A stretch of DNA of 64,000 bases, taken from positions 434,001-498,000 of the forward strand of contig NZ_OX366349.1 in assembly GCF_947250775.1 (NCBI RefSeq), written 5' to 3'. This stretch comes from Wolbachia endosymbiont (group A) of Rhinocyllus conicus. GTDB taxonomy: Bacteria > Pseudomonadota > Alphaproteobacteria > Rickettsiales > Anaplasmataceae. Under the pieces are notes generated by a model that was not told where the DNA came from, searched no databases, and saw only the letters and a program-made list of their open reading frames with translations. Made by a program: the position numbers and the translations under genes. Shown piece after piece: positions 17,650-25,332 of the stretch. Each line of letters opens with the position of its first letter. Within the stretch, counting starts at the first letter, position 1.

Positions 17650-17812
17650 TCCATATTTAGCTTCCTATCTCTTTACACTTTTATACTTACTTTGTAAACC
17701 ACCTTATCTCCGTGAACGGTTACGAATTTTTAGCCACAGCTATTTTAGCCTGTTTTTCGCCCTCTTCCCTGCTTTTTTCATGTCCGATTTGGATGGCTTC
17801 TTTATTTATGAG

Positions 17813-18346
17813 CTATATTAGCTGTGGTATTGTGTAGCAGATTATCCAACCTGGTGCTTCTCTACCTTTTTCCCACTTAGCAAACCTCATCTTTTCTTTT
17901 AGGTAATATTCTCTATAGGCTTCTATTGGATTACTACATTTATATCGATCAGGTAACGCTTGTGTAAAAATTTGTATATCAGCTGATTGAAAAATTAGCA
18001 AATCCTTATTATTATCACACCAATCTATAACTTCTTCGGATTTATGCGTTCTTTTGTATCGCAAGCTATACTCTATGCACAATTCTTTTCCATGCTTTAT
18101 CAACCAATTAAAGTTTCCTTTTGAGTGTCTAGCCCATAGAGAACAAGGGTGGTTTTTGTGAGTAAGTTTATATGGAACTTCTATATTCTGGTCTGTGATG
18201 CTGACTAAAGGATTTGGCACTTTTAATGCTATTGAAAAAACATTACTTAATAACTGAGCAGTTTCTAATGGCATTTTTACTATATGCTTATCACATAACA
18301 TTTGTGCCGCAATTGCTGGGTTTTCATCTAGTACAAAGATGTTCAT
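17813..18346 (-). CDS. Conserved phage-type protein of unknown function
   Basis: The 177-residue protein starts MNIFVLDENPAIAAQMLCD and continues 'KHIVKMPLETAQLLSNVF', with 'NHPCSLWARHSKGNFNWLIKHG' in the middle and 'FAKWEKGREAPGW' near the end. This pattern resembles a family of uncharacterised proteins found in phages and mobile DNA; no function is known to me. Conserved Asp, His, Lys and Trp-Ala-Arg positions suggest an enzyme, but this is speculation. It lies between two Rpn-family pieces, 20 bases after the stop of the larger one. The frame is intact. Confidence 0.6.
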   Translation of the reverse strand: MNIFVLDENPAIAAQMLCDKHIVKMPLETAQLLSNVFSIALKVPNPLVSITDQNIEVPYKLTHKNHPCSLWARHSKGNFNWLIKHGKELCIEYSLRYKRTHKSEEVIDWCDNNKDLLIFQSADIQIFTQALPDRYKCSNPIEAYREYYLKEKMRFAKWEKGREAPGWIICYTIPQLI

Positions 18347-18366
18347 CTAGACACCCAAAGATAGAA

Positions 18367-19000
18367 TTAGCTTAAGTCTTTGACTTCGTTAACTGTAAGA
18401 CCAGTAGTTTGAGCTATTATATCGATAGAAACCCCTGCTTTAAGTAGGTTTTTTGCGACTTCAATTTCCCTTTCTTTTCTGCCTTTTTCATGACCGATTT
18501 GGATGCCTTCTTCTCTGCCTTCTTCTCTGCCTTTTTCAGTAGCATCATCAAGTTTTTGAGCGAGGACAGCCTGTTCATCAAGAATACGTTTTATTTCCTG
18601 TTCATAGGCAATAAATTCTTTTTCTGACCAGTTAAATCTATTTAGCTCTTCATAGGCCTTTTTAATTATTACATCACTACCTATTATTTTTTCCAGCTCT
18701 TCTTCACTAGTTTCATCTGCATATCGAAAAAAATAAACCCATTTTTCAACTATATTTTCCAACTGATCTTCCTTATTCTTTGGAAATTTTGGCAACTCAA
18801 TAAATATAAAATAGAAATCTTTTAGATCATGCTCATTAGTGTCTTCATCTCGAATAGTATGCTTTGATTTGTACTCAGATTTATTAGGAAACAGTACACA
18901 ATCTGCTATAGCAATGAAGATAATTTCCTTAAGGTTATGATACTGGTCACCTTTATCAGCTTGCCTTGAGTAAGCTTTAGCAGCATAGTATTGAGCACGT
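18367..19000 (-). pseudogene. Rpn-family nuclease gene, C-terminal two thirds
   Basis: This part reads 'RAQYYAAKAYSRQADKGDQYHNLKEIIFIAI', a helical middle region, a repetitive EGREEGREEG linker and 'EREIEVAKNLLKAGVSIDIIAQTTGL', the usual end of Rpn (PD-(D/E)XK nuclease family transposase) proteins. The start is missing: similarity begins at about 19000, where the IS110 element begins. The next 31 bases of the gene are at 20417-20447 on the far side of IS110, and the first 246 bases (MALSKFLDPKNDVAFRRIFG...) lie at 59810-60055. A frame can be read from 19044, but its first residues come from the IS. Confidence 0.85.
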
Positions 19001-19044
19001 TCTCTAATTGCACATAAGTCAACAATAATTTTTATATAAACCAA

Positions 19045-19274
19045 AATAACATATTTCCTACATAATCTTTAATAATTTTACATACAAGAGCAGTGTGCTT
19101 CCATGGTTCTCTCCGCGGTCTGATATGACAACAAACTTGTCAAGCCGCACTATACTTGTTAGGTGGAAGTGGACGGCAACATGTGCCCAACGAAGTCTAG
19201 GCTTCAAGGTTTTTTCTTGCTTATCCCTTCCATCGGCATTACTACCTCGAGTAAAATTATTGTTTATGCTCCTC
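19045..19274 (-). other. Noncoding end of IS110, possible bridge-RNA region
   Basis: About 230 bases between the transposase stop and the element edge have no credible gene. In the IS110/IS1111 family a structured bridge RNA that pairs with donor and target is encoded in a noncoding end. This segment is long enough and is G/C-richer than its surroundings. That it encodes such an RNA is inference. Confidence 0.35.
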
Positions 19275-20297
19275 TTAATTGTAATAACAAAATTCTGTTT
19301 TATTGACCAACATCCTGTGCATAATTACAGCCAATTTTCTTGCTACTGCTACAATTGCTTTCTTCATCCCTTTTTTCCTTGCAAGTTTTAACCCCCAGCT
19401 TTTCAACTTAAAATTTTTCTTACTAACTGTAAGTAAGACTTGTGCAGCTTCATATAACATACTTCGACATTCCATGGGCCCCATTTTTGATATACTACCA
19501 TGCCGATCAATTTCTCCAGAAGCATATTGTCTTGGTGTTAACCCCATATACGCTCCAACTGTACTAGATCTTTCAAATCTATTTGGGTTATCCACTGTTG
19601 CTTTATATGTCATTGCTACTATAGTACCAACACCTGGAGCAGTAGTTAATAATTTACAATCCTCATCTTTTTTGCCTTGTTCTAAGAGCATCTTGTCAAG
19701 TTTTTCCAATGACTTCTCTATTGCCTCTAAACTACAAACTAACGCTCCAATTGAAGCCTTACTTATTTCATCCAAATCTTTAATTGCTTTTTCTATTCTT
19801 AAAGACAAGCTTTCAAATTTTGACCCTTGACCGAGCTTTATCCCGTATATTTTTAATAACCCTCTTATTGTCCCAACAATCTGCTGGTAGCTGCATGTTA
19901 ACTGTCTTCTACTTCCAAGTGCTATTTTAATTTGACAAGATTCATCCGATTTTACTAGTACTTCTTTATATAGCCCAGCCCTCATCATTTGAGCTATACC
20001 TCTTGCATCATTCTTATCGTTTTTATTGATTCTTGCAGACAAAGCTGCTGCCATATGTCTTGCATCTACACAAACTACTGGCAAGCCAAAACTCCTTAAT
20101 TTTTTGCACATTGATATTGAAAGTTGTCCACTTTCTACTCCTATAGTTTCGTAATTTTTGCCTTGTTCAAGCAAGTACTCTGCTATTGCCTTGCTTTCGC
20201 TTGCAACAACTCCTTCTTTAACAATCTTTCCTTTCTCATCAACGATACTAATGAAAGTTTCTTTGAGTGAGACATCTAATCCGCTATAATATTTCAT
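19275..20297 (-). CDS. IS110-family transposase (DEDD)
   Basis: The 340-residue protein has the RuvC-like DEDD domain at the N-terminus: Asp8 in 'YYSGLDVSLKE', Glu in 'TIGVESGQLS', and Asp pair in 'KNDKNDARGIAQMMR'. The C-terminal transposase_20 domain shows 'LTTAPGVGTIVAMTYKA' and 'GLTPRQYASGEIDRHGSISKMG', including the expected serine. Length is normal for IS110. These enzymes move the element through a circular form and use a structured RNA from the element's noncoding end. The frame is intact, so the element may still be active. Confidence 0.92.
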   Translation of the reverse strand: MKYYSGLDVSLKETFISIVDEKGKIVKEGVVASESKAIAEYLLEQGKNYETIGVESGQLSISMCKKLRSFGLPVVCVDARHMAAALSARINKNDKNDARGIAQMMRAGLYKEVLVKSDESCQIKIALGSRRQLTCSYQQIVGTIRGLLKIYGIKLGQGSKFESLSLRIEKAIKDLDEISKASIGALVCSLEAIEKSLEKLDKMLLEQGKKDEDCKLLTTAPGVGTIVAMTYKATVDNPNRFERSSTVGAYMGLTPRQYASGEIDRHGSISKMGPMECRSMLYEAAQVLLTVSKKNFKLKSWGLKLARKKGMKKAIVAVARKLAVIMHRMLVNKTEFCYYN

Positions 20298-20416
20298 GAG
20301 ACTACTCCTACTGTAAAAGTTTAAATTGTTTTTGAAGAACTTATTCTACTGAATTCGTTACTTCGTGTTAAAATAATGGAGTATGTCTCTCCATCATTCA
20401 ACAGCAATTACAGTAT

Positions 20417-20447
20417 GTTTTTCAAATCCTTTAGTTTTAGCGACCTG
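20417..20447 (-). pseudogene. 31-bp middle piece of the Rpn gene
   Basis: On the minus strand this reads CAG-GTC-GCT-AAA... (QVAKTKGFEK), the Rpn segment that should follow 'YICEM' at 59810 and precede 'RAQYY' at 19000. It is bounded on one side by the 3' end of the group II intron (20448) and on the other by IS110 (20416). Confidence 0.8.
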
Positions 20448-21404
20448 GTTAGGTAAGGAAGTAGTATTACTACTACTCCCTCCCTTAGAAACGCAGCATG
20501 CAGGTTTCCCAGCACTGCGCTTGAGCCCCTTATCTAAGTTCTTCTTTTCTCGAACCGGCTTGTCTTTCATGATTCCTCGGAAAACAGCATCTTTAGTGGT
20601 GACACTAACAGTAGAGAACCTTCTCTTGAGAAAGAGCTTGCTAACATTCTTGTTCGTTTCACTCTTTTATCAAAATACTTTTTCCATTTTAAGTCAAGTG
20701 GATTTGCATCCGCCCTGATTTTAATGTGACGTCTAATAGGAATATCGCTTAGTTTGAGTAAGCTCATAAACCTTATTTCCTTTGGTTTGTTCTTGCATAC
20801 AGAAGTAGCAAAGACCCATTGACGATGATTCGTTACTTTGAAGTAGCGATTCTTTATCCAACGTAACCCTTTACGGGGATGTCTTTTCTTTGCCCATTTC
20901 CATAAACTATGCCAAATTTCATTGTCGATCTTACTAAACGCTTTTTTAGCACACACATGACGGTAATAGTTTCCCCATCCTCTTAGTAGAGGATTGAGTG
21001 ATTTAATTACTACAGCTTGTGAACTACCTATATTTGCTTTTATTAATGCACGCGCTTTTTTAAGAAACCTCTTAACACTTTCCTTCGAAGGCGTAATAAT
21101 TAATTTCTTGCTGTATCTACGTACATTACAACCGAGAAAATCGAACCCTTTTGTAATAAATGTAATCTTTGTCTTTTCTTCTGACAGAGCTAGACCTCTC
21201 TCACAAAGGAAGGATGATACTAATGGCTTGACTTCATCTTCCAGTACTTCACATGTGTTTCCTGAGATGATAAAGTCATCTGCGTATCTGATTAAATTTA
21301 CTCCACTTCTGATTTTTTCTCTTCTTTTGCTACCTAGTTTACCAAAACGACTTTCTAATAATTTTTCAAGACCATCTAAGGTAAAGTTAGCTAGTACTGG
21401 AGAG
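20448..21404 (-). ncRNA. Group II intron copy 1, 3' part (domains IV-VI)
   Basis: The minus strand holds the C-terminal half of the intron maturase gene, then domain V at about 20487-20523 (AAGCGCAG ... GGGAAACC ... CTGCGTTT, with the AGC triad), a GGAGTAGTAG/ACTACTTCC domain VI hairpin, and the 3' end CCTAAC at 20448. The intron's 5' part is at 58469-59809. The break at 21404 is the insertion point of the serine-recombinase element. The sequence is an exact inverted copy of 23365-24321. Confidence 0.85.
20567..21404 (-). pseudogene. Group II intron reverse transcriptase/maturase, C-terminal half (copy 1)
   Basis: Reading from 21404 to the stop at 20567 gives ISPVLANFTLDGLEKLL, then the RT active site 'LIRYADDFIISG', 'FDFLGCNVRRYS', and the maturase X domain with 'NPLLRGWGNYYRHVCAKKAFSKID' and 'WKWAKKRHP'. 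It ends in LFSEES, without a visible HNH endonuclease domain. The N-terminal half (to ...GTPQGGI) is at 58469-59176. The two halves are cut at exactly the same codon by the serine-recombinase element. No stop is seen inside the half. Confidence 0.85.
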
Positions 21405-23364
21405 ATTACCCCGCCAACAATGTTGCAAAAAACGTAAAATTAGAGAAAAGCATTTCTCGAAAACTTCTATGTCCAAAAACAAGAGTGCCATTTATTTATA
21501 GTGCCAACAATCAATTAACCATCAGTTTCAATGAATGATATGAACATATTATTTCAAGGAAAGTTCATGGGAAATAAGAGATTAGCTATACGGATTAGCT
21601 GTAGCTATGAAACTAACCGGTTGGCAGAAAAGTATTTGTTAGATGCTTATGAAAAAGCCGTGTCAAAGCAAGTAAGCCAAAAAAATTTAAAACATAAAAA
21701 TGGGATTCAAGGAGGATCAAATGGTAACAGTGAGTTTATATGCAAGAGTTTCTTCGGGGAAACAAGCACAAGAAAATACAATAGCAAGTCAAGTTGCAGC
21801 TTTAGAGAAGCAAATTAGTACGGATGGATACAAATTATTAAGTGAGTATAAATTTATTGATAATGGCTACAGTGGATCTAATCTAGTCCGTCCTGATCTA
21901 GAAAAGTTACGTGATAAAGTAACAGAAGGTAAAATTGATAGAATTTACATTCATTCACCTGATCGCTTATCTAGAAAATATGCATATCAAATGGTATTAC
22001 TTGAAGAATTTGAGAAAGCAGGAGCAGAAACGGTTTTCTTAAATTATGAGATTAACGATAATCCAGAATCTCAATTGCTGTTACAAATGCAAGGTATGAT
22101 AGCAGAATATGAACGAGCGAAAATTATGGAACGAAGTCGTCGCGGAAAGATTTATGCAGCTAATAAAGGTTGTGTAAGCGTAATGGGAGGAGCTCCTTAT
22201 GGTTATCGTTATATAGATAAATATATGGGAGGAGGACAAGCTTTATTTGAAATAAACGAAGAAGAAGCTAATGTTGTTAGGAAAGTATTTTTGTGGATAG
22301 GAAGAGAAAGGACAAGTATTGGGGAAGTGTGTCGTCGGCTAAACACTATGTCTATTATAACACGAACAGGAAAAAAGTACTGGGATAGAAGTGTGATTTG
22401 GGGTATGTTAAAAAATCCTGCTTACAAAGGACAAGCGGCTTTTGGTAAAACAAAAGTAGGTATAAAGTTACAACATATCAGACCACAGAAACATTCTTGT
22501 GAACAACCGAAAGATAATTACTCTACCTATTCTGTTGAAAAAGCAAATTGGATTTATGTTAAAGTGCCAAATATAGTGGACGAAGATGTATTTGATATAG
22601 TTCAAGAACAATTAGCTGAGAATAGAAAAATAGCAAGGACAAGAGAAAGAGGAGCAAAATATTTACTACAAGGTTTAATCGTATGTAAGCGTTGTCGTTA
22701 TGCATATTACGGAAGTCCTGTAAGAAATAAGCGAGGAGAAAAAATTGATCATTATGCTTATTATCGTTGTATTGGTAGAGATTCTTACCGTTTTGGTGGT
22801 AATAAAATTTGTGATAATAAACACATTCGTACAGATGCATTAGAAACAGCCGTTTGGGAAGAGGTTAAGCATTTATTGAAAAATCCAAATAGGGTTTTAG
22901 AAGAATACAGGCGTAGACTTTCAGAGCTTAAAAAATCATCATGGGATCAAAAAAGCGATTTACTAGAGAAACAAGAAAATAAATTAAAACGTGGTATTGC
23001 TAGACTTATTGATAGTTATGCTCAAGAATATATTAATCAAGAAGAATTTGAACCACGAATTAAAGCAATGAAACAAAGTTTAAAAACAATTGAAGAGGAG
23101 AAGAAAAGGATATTCGATCAAAAGAAATTAAAACAGGAATTAACTTTGGTTGTAACCAATTTAGAAGACTTTTCTTCCAATATTACATCAAACCTTGATA
23201 ACGCAGACTGGCTAACTAAACGTGATATTATTAGAACGTTAGTCAAGAGAATTGAAATTAACCTTGAGGACGTAAATGTGGTATTTCGTGTAAAAGAGCT
23301 ACCAAACTCTCCTGGAAATAATCGAGAAGAAAAGAAAAATTTGCAACATTGTTGGCGGGGTAAT
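21405..23364 (+). mobile_element. Serine-recombinase mobile element, copy 1 (1,960 bp)
   Basis: The ends are perfect 25-bp inverted repeats, left ATTACCCCGCCAACAATG..., right its reverse complement. An AT dinucleotide lies at each junction with host DNA (21405-21406 and 23363-23364). Comparison with copy 2 and with the uninterrupted RT codons gives attB GGAGAG-AT-TATACC and predicts an attP that is a perfect palindrome around AT. It carries one large serine recombinase and an overlapping upstream small ORF. Both flanks are C-terminal halves of the same intron RT in opposite orientations. Confidence 0.88.
21567..21818 (+). CDS. Small ORF upstream of the recombinase (accessory protein candidate)
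   Basis: An ATG at 21567 opens an 83-codon frame starting MGNKRLAIRISCSYETNRLA, continuing AEKYLLDAYEKAV. The last 98 bases overlap the recombinase start in another frame. A diverged relative (MRKRTLTVTCRYEPDELADK) precedes another recombinase start at 61302. The relation between the two (basic start, Cys/Arg-Tyr-Glu, Leu-Ala-Asp/Glu-Lys, Asp-x-Tyr) suggests real coding in roughly the first 45 residues; the overlapping end may be noise. Function unknown. Confidence 0.45.
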   Translation: MGNKRLAIRISCSYETNRLAEKYLLDAYEKAVSKQVSQKNLKHKNGIQGGSNGNSEFICKSFFGETSTRKYNSKSSCSFREAN

Positions 23365-23382
23365 CTCTCCAGTACTAGCTAA
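21721..23382 (+). CDS. Large serine recombinase of the mobile element, copy 1
   Basis: ATG 21721 follows AAGGAGG at ideal distance and gives 553 residues. The resolvase domain (1-150) has catalytic Ser11 in 'LYARVSSGKQ', then 'DNGYSGSNLVRPDLE' and 'IHSPDRLSRKYAYQ'. The recombinase domain has 'GGAPYGYRYIDKY', 'ILMNPAYKG'-type 'MLKNPAYKGQAAFGK'. A zinc ribbon (CKRCRYAYY ... YRCIGRD ... ICDNKHI) and a coiled coil (about 410-480) follow. This is the TndX/phage-integrase layout. The element's end lies inside the gene, so the final residues (LSSTS) come from the flanking RT sequence. Confidence 0.93.
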   Translation: MVTVSLYARVSSGKQAQENTIASQVAALEKQISTDGYKLLSEYKFIDNGYSGSNLVRPDLEKLRDKVTEGKIDRIYIHSPDRLSRKYAYQMVLLEEFEKAGAETVFLNYEINDNPESQLLLQMQGMIAEYERAKIMERSRRGKIYAANKGCVSVMGGAPYGYRYIDKYMGGGQALFEINEEEANVVRKVFLWIGRERTSIGEVCRRLNTMSIITRTGKKYWDRSVIWGMLKNPAYKGQAAFGKTKVGIKLQHIRPQKHSCEQPKDNYSTYSVEKANWIYVKVPNIVDEDVFDIVQEQLAENRKIARTRERGAKYLLQGLIVCKRCRYAYYGSPVRNKRGEKIDHYAYYRCIGRDSYRFGGNKICDNKHIRTDALETAVWEEVKHLLKNPNRVLEEYRRRLSELKKSSWDQKSDLLEKQENKLKRGIARLIDSYAQEYINQEEFEPRIKAMKQSLKTIEEEKKRIFDQKKLKQELTLVVTNLEDFSSNITSNLDNADWLTKRDIIRTLVKRIEINLEDVNVVFRVKELPNSPGNNREEKKNLQHCWRGNLSSTS

Positions 23383-24202
23383 CTTTACCTTAGATGGTCT
23401 TGAAAAATTATTAGAAAGTCGTTTTGGTAAACTAGGTAGCAAAAGAAGAGAAAAAATCAGAAGTGGAGTAAATTTAATCAGATACGCAGATGACTTTATC
23501 ATCTCAGGAAACACATGTGAAGTACTGGAAGATGAAGTCAAGCCATTAGTATCATCCTTCCTTTGTGAGAGAGGTCTAGCTCTGTCAGAAGAAAAGACAA
23601 AGATTACATTTATTACAAAAGGGTTCGATTTTCTCGGTTGTAATGTACGTAGATACAGCAAGAAATTAATTATTACGCCTTCGAAGGAAAGTGTTAAGAG
23701 GTTTCTTAAAAAAGCGCGTGCATTAATAAAAGCAAATATAGGTAGTTCACAAGCTGTAGTAATTAAATCACTCAATCCTCTACTAAGAGGATGGGGAAAC
23801 TATTACCGTCATGTGTGTGCTAAAAAAGCGTTTAGTAAGATCGACAATGAAATTTGGCATAGTTTATGGAAATGGGCAAAGAAAAGACATCCCCGTAAAG
23901 GGTTACGTTGGATAAAGAATCGCTACTTCAAAGTAACGAATCATCGTCAATGGGTCTTTGCTACTTCTGTATGCAAGAACAAACCAAAGGAAATAAGGTT
24001 TATGAGCTTACTCAAACTAAGCGATATTCCTATTAGACGTCACATTAAAATCAGGGCGGATGCAAATCCACTTGACTTAAAATGGAAAAAGTATTTTGAT
24101 AAAAGAGTGAAACGAACAAGAATGTTAGCAAGCTCTTTCTCAAGAGAAGGTTCTCTACTGTTAGTGTCACCACTAAAGATGCTGTTTTCCGAGGAATCAT
24201 GA
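23365..24202 (+). pseudogene. Group II intron reverse transcriptase, C-terminal half (copy 2)
   Basis: Identical in sequence to the minus-strand half at 20567-21404, in the opposite orientation. It starts at the recombinase element edge (codons ISPVLAN), contains the YADD active site and the maturase domain, and stops at 24200-24202. Without the N-terminal fingers it cannot make an active enzyme. Together with copy 1 it forms arms of nearly 1 kb of inverted repeat around the element. Confidence 0.85.
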
Positions 24203-24321
24203 AAGACAAGCCGGTTCGAGAAAAGAAGAACTTAGATAAGGGGCTCAAGCGCAGTGCTGGGAAACCTGCATGCTGCGTTTCTAAGGGAGGGAGTAGTAGT
24301 AATACTACTTCCTTACCTAAC
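23365..24321 (+). ncRNA. Group II intron copy 2, 3' part
   Basis: This is an exact inverted repeat of 20448-21404: RT C-terminal half, domain V at about 24246-24282 and a domain VI hairpin, ending CCTAAC at 24321. After this point the two copies diverge at once (CAGGTCGC in copy 1, CAAGTTAT here), which fixes the intron 3' end. Here it lies 6 bases before the start of the next gene. The matching 5' half is not in the window. Confidence 0.85.
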
Positions 24322-24327
24322 CAAGTT

Positions 24328-25332
24328 ATGGTGTATAAATATTACAATAAAGTATTTAAGATCTTATTAATTATAGTTCTATTATTAAGCAATATTACTG
24401 ATGCTGGCGTTAGTGAAAAACCGGCATCTCAACATGTAACCAGAAAAGAAGAACCAGCGTCAACTGCCTTGACGGCAGAAAATACAGTAAATAATGACAT
24501 AGTTGTTGGTTTGTTGAAAACGGAAGAAGCACATGAGCTTGGGCTATCTCAAAATATCTACGAGATGTTTAATAACTTTGGGGTTAAGACTGTACTGATT
24601 GATTATAATAAGATAATTAGCCTTAAAAAAATTCAGACAGAGTCACTTAATCTTGCAAAACAAGATGAAACATTGGCAAAGAAGCTGACATTAGACCGAA
24701 TAAAAATTGAAGTTGCAAAGTTTATTAAAGAGCACAAAATAAATAGAATATTTATTCCGGATAATTTACACTCAGCACCCACTCCTTGTCGCCAGCTTGT
24801 TACTGAAGCAATTGCAAAAATAGTGGATGATAACCCTGCAATTCATTTACTTGGCATATGTGAAGGCATAATGAATGCAAAGGGAATTGAAGTAGTGAGT
24901 GTTGTGAGTGATGAAGAGAAGCGAAGATCTCATTTAAAATCAGCATCTAATCCACATAAAGAGGATGCACCTCTCCAGCAGATAAAGATCGTTCCAAACA
25001 GTCGTTTAGCGGAATTAGTAGCTAAATTCTTAATACCTAATGAAAATGGCTGGTTTTCAACATATTTTCCAGATGCTCATTCAGGGGCAGTAAGTAATAC
25101 ACCAGAAAATAGAAGAAAATTGGAGTTACTTGGATATAAAGTTGCAGCATTTTCCAGTGATGGGGTAATAGAGGCTATTGAAGATAAGCACGGTAATATT
25201 TACTTTCAATGTCATCCAGAAGCTCTTGTTGTAAAATCAGATAAAAACCTCTATTTATCAAATCACAAGGAACGTCAAGTGTCTACACTAGTTGCTATAG
25301 CGATTATAAATGATTTTCTTTATCGTGCTTAA
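24328..25332 (+). CDS. Secreted class I glutamine amidotransferase-like protein (peptidase C26 type)
   Basis: ATG at 24328 gives 334 residues; the longer frame from 24199 reads through intron sequence and is rejected. Residues about 1-30 form a signal peptide (YYNKVFKILLIIVLLLSNI). The body has the amidotransferase fold: nucleophile Cys in 'IHLLGICEGIMNAKGI' and the His-Pro-Glu triad part 'IYFQCHPEALV', as in gamma-glutamyl-gamma-aminobutyrate hydrolase relatives. The insert with KSASNPHKEDAPLQQIKI is typical of Wolbachia forms. The substrate is unknown. The group II intron ends 6 bases before the ATG, so the native promoter region or N-terminus may be lost. Confidence 0.75.
   Translation: MVYKYYNKVFKILLIIVLLLSNITDAGVSEKPASQHVTRKEEPASTALTAENTVNNDIVVGLLKTEEAHELGLSQNIYEMFNNFGVKTVLIDYNKIISLKKIQTESLNLAKQDETLAKKLTLDRIKIEVAKFIKEHKINRIFIPDNLHSAPTPCRQLVTEAIAKIVDDNPAIHLLGICEGIMNAKGIEVVSVVSDEEKRRSHLKSASNPHKEDAPLQQIKIVPNSRLAELVAKFLIPNENGWFSTYFPDAHSGAVSNTPENRRKLELLGYKVAAFSSDGVIEAIEDKHGNIYFQCHPEALVVKSDKNLYLSNHKERQVSTLVAIAIINDFLYRA

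Larger units (their letters stand above)
15916..17723 (-). mobile_element. IS66-family element with a nested MITE
   Basis: Both ends carry the inverted repeat GTAACCGTTCACGGA (15916 onwards and, reversed, up to 17723). The flanks are an 8-bp direct repeat GAATTTTT (15908-15915 and 17724-17731), as expected for IS66. The span is 1,808 bp; subtracting the 326-bp MITE and its duplication leaves about 1,474 bp, the size of a single-gene IS66 element. It interrupts an Rpn-family remnant. Confidence 0.9.
15817..17807 (-). pseudogene. Rpn-family C-terminal remnant, split by IS66
   Basis: Two pieces on the minus strand join across the IS66 element. The piece at 17732-17807 reads EAIQIGHEKSREEGEKQAKIAVAKN, and the piece at 15817-15915 continues SLKAGVSIDVIAEITGF and ends in KKF. 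Together they match the C-terminus of the Rpn (PD-(D/E)XK nuclease/putative transposase) protein encoded at 18367-19000, which has 'RKEREIEVAKNLLKAGVSIDIIAQTTG'. The N-terminal nuclease domain is absent; an in-frame stop appears just upstream. It is a dead fragment between cifA and the next gene. Confidence 0.8.
19001..20416 (-). mobile_element. IS110-family element inserted in the Rpn gene
   Basis: The edges were set by matching the interrupted Rpn gene: ...GCACGTT on the left and GTTTTTCAAATCC on the right. The element is about 1.4 kb, carries one DEDD transposase, and has no long terminal inverted repeats, all typical of IS110. The GTT shared at the two edges makes the boundaries uncertain by about 3 bases. 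About 270 noncoding bases lie downstream of the transposase and about 120 upstream. Confidence 0.78.

Noticed and set aside
17813..18346. Pyrimidine-dimer glycosylase-like assignment for the 177-residue phage-type protein
   Set aside because: The conserved N-terminal pattern does not match that family's start; left as unknown function.
20994..21437. 147-residue plus-strand ORF over the RT C-terminal half (also 23299-23775 minus)
   Set aside because: Antisense of the YADD-containing RT frame, which is the true coding strand.
22559..22840. 93-residue minus-strand ORF inside the serine recombinase (also at 57663-57944)
   Set aside because: Antisense of the zinc-ribbon coding region; Tyr/Leu/Asn-rich shadow.
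24199..25332. One long ORF running from intron sequence into the amidotransferase-like gene (MKDKPVREKKNLDK...)
   Set aside because: The first 129 bases are intron domains V-VI, identical to the inverted copy at 20448-20570; the real gene starts at ATG 24328 with a signal peptide.
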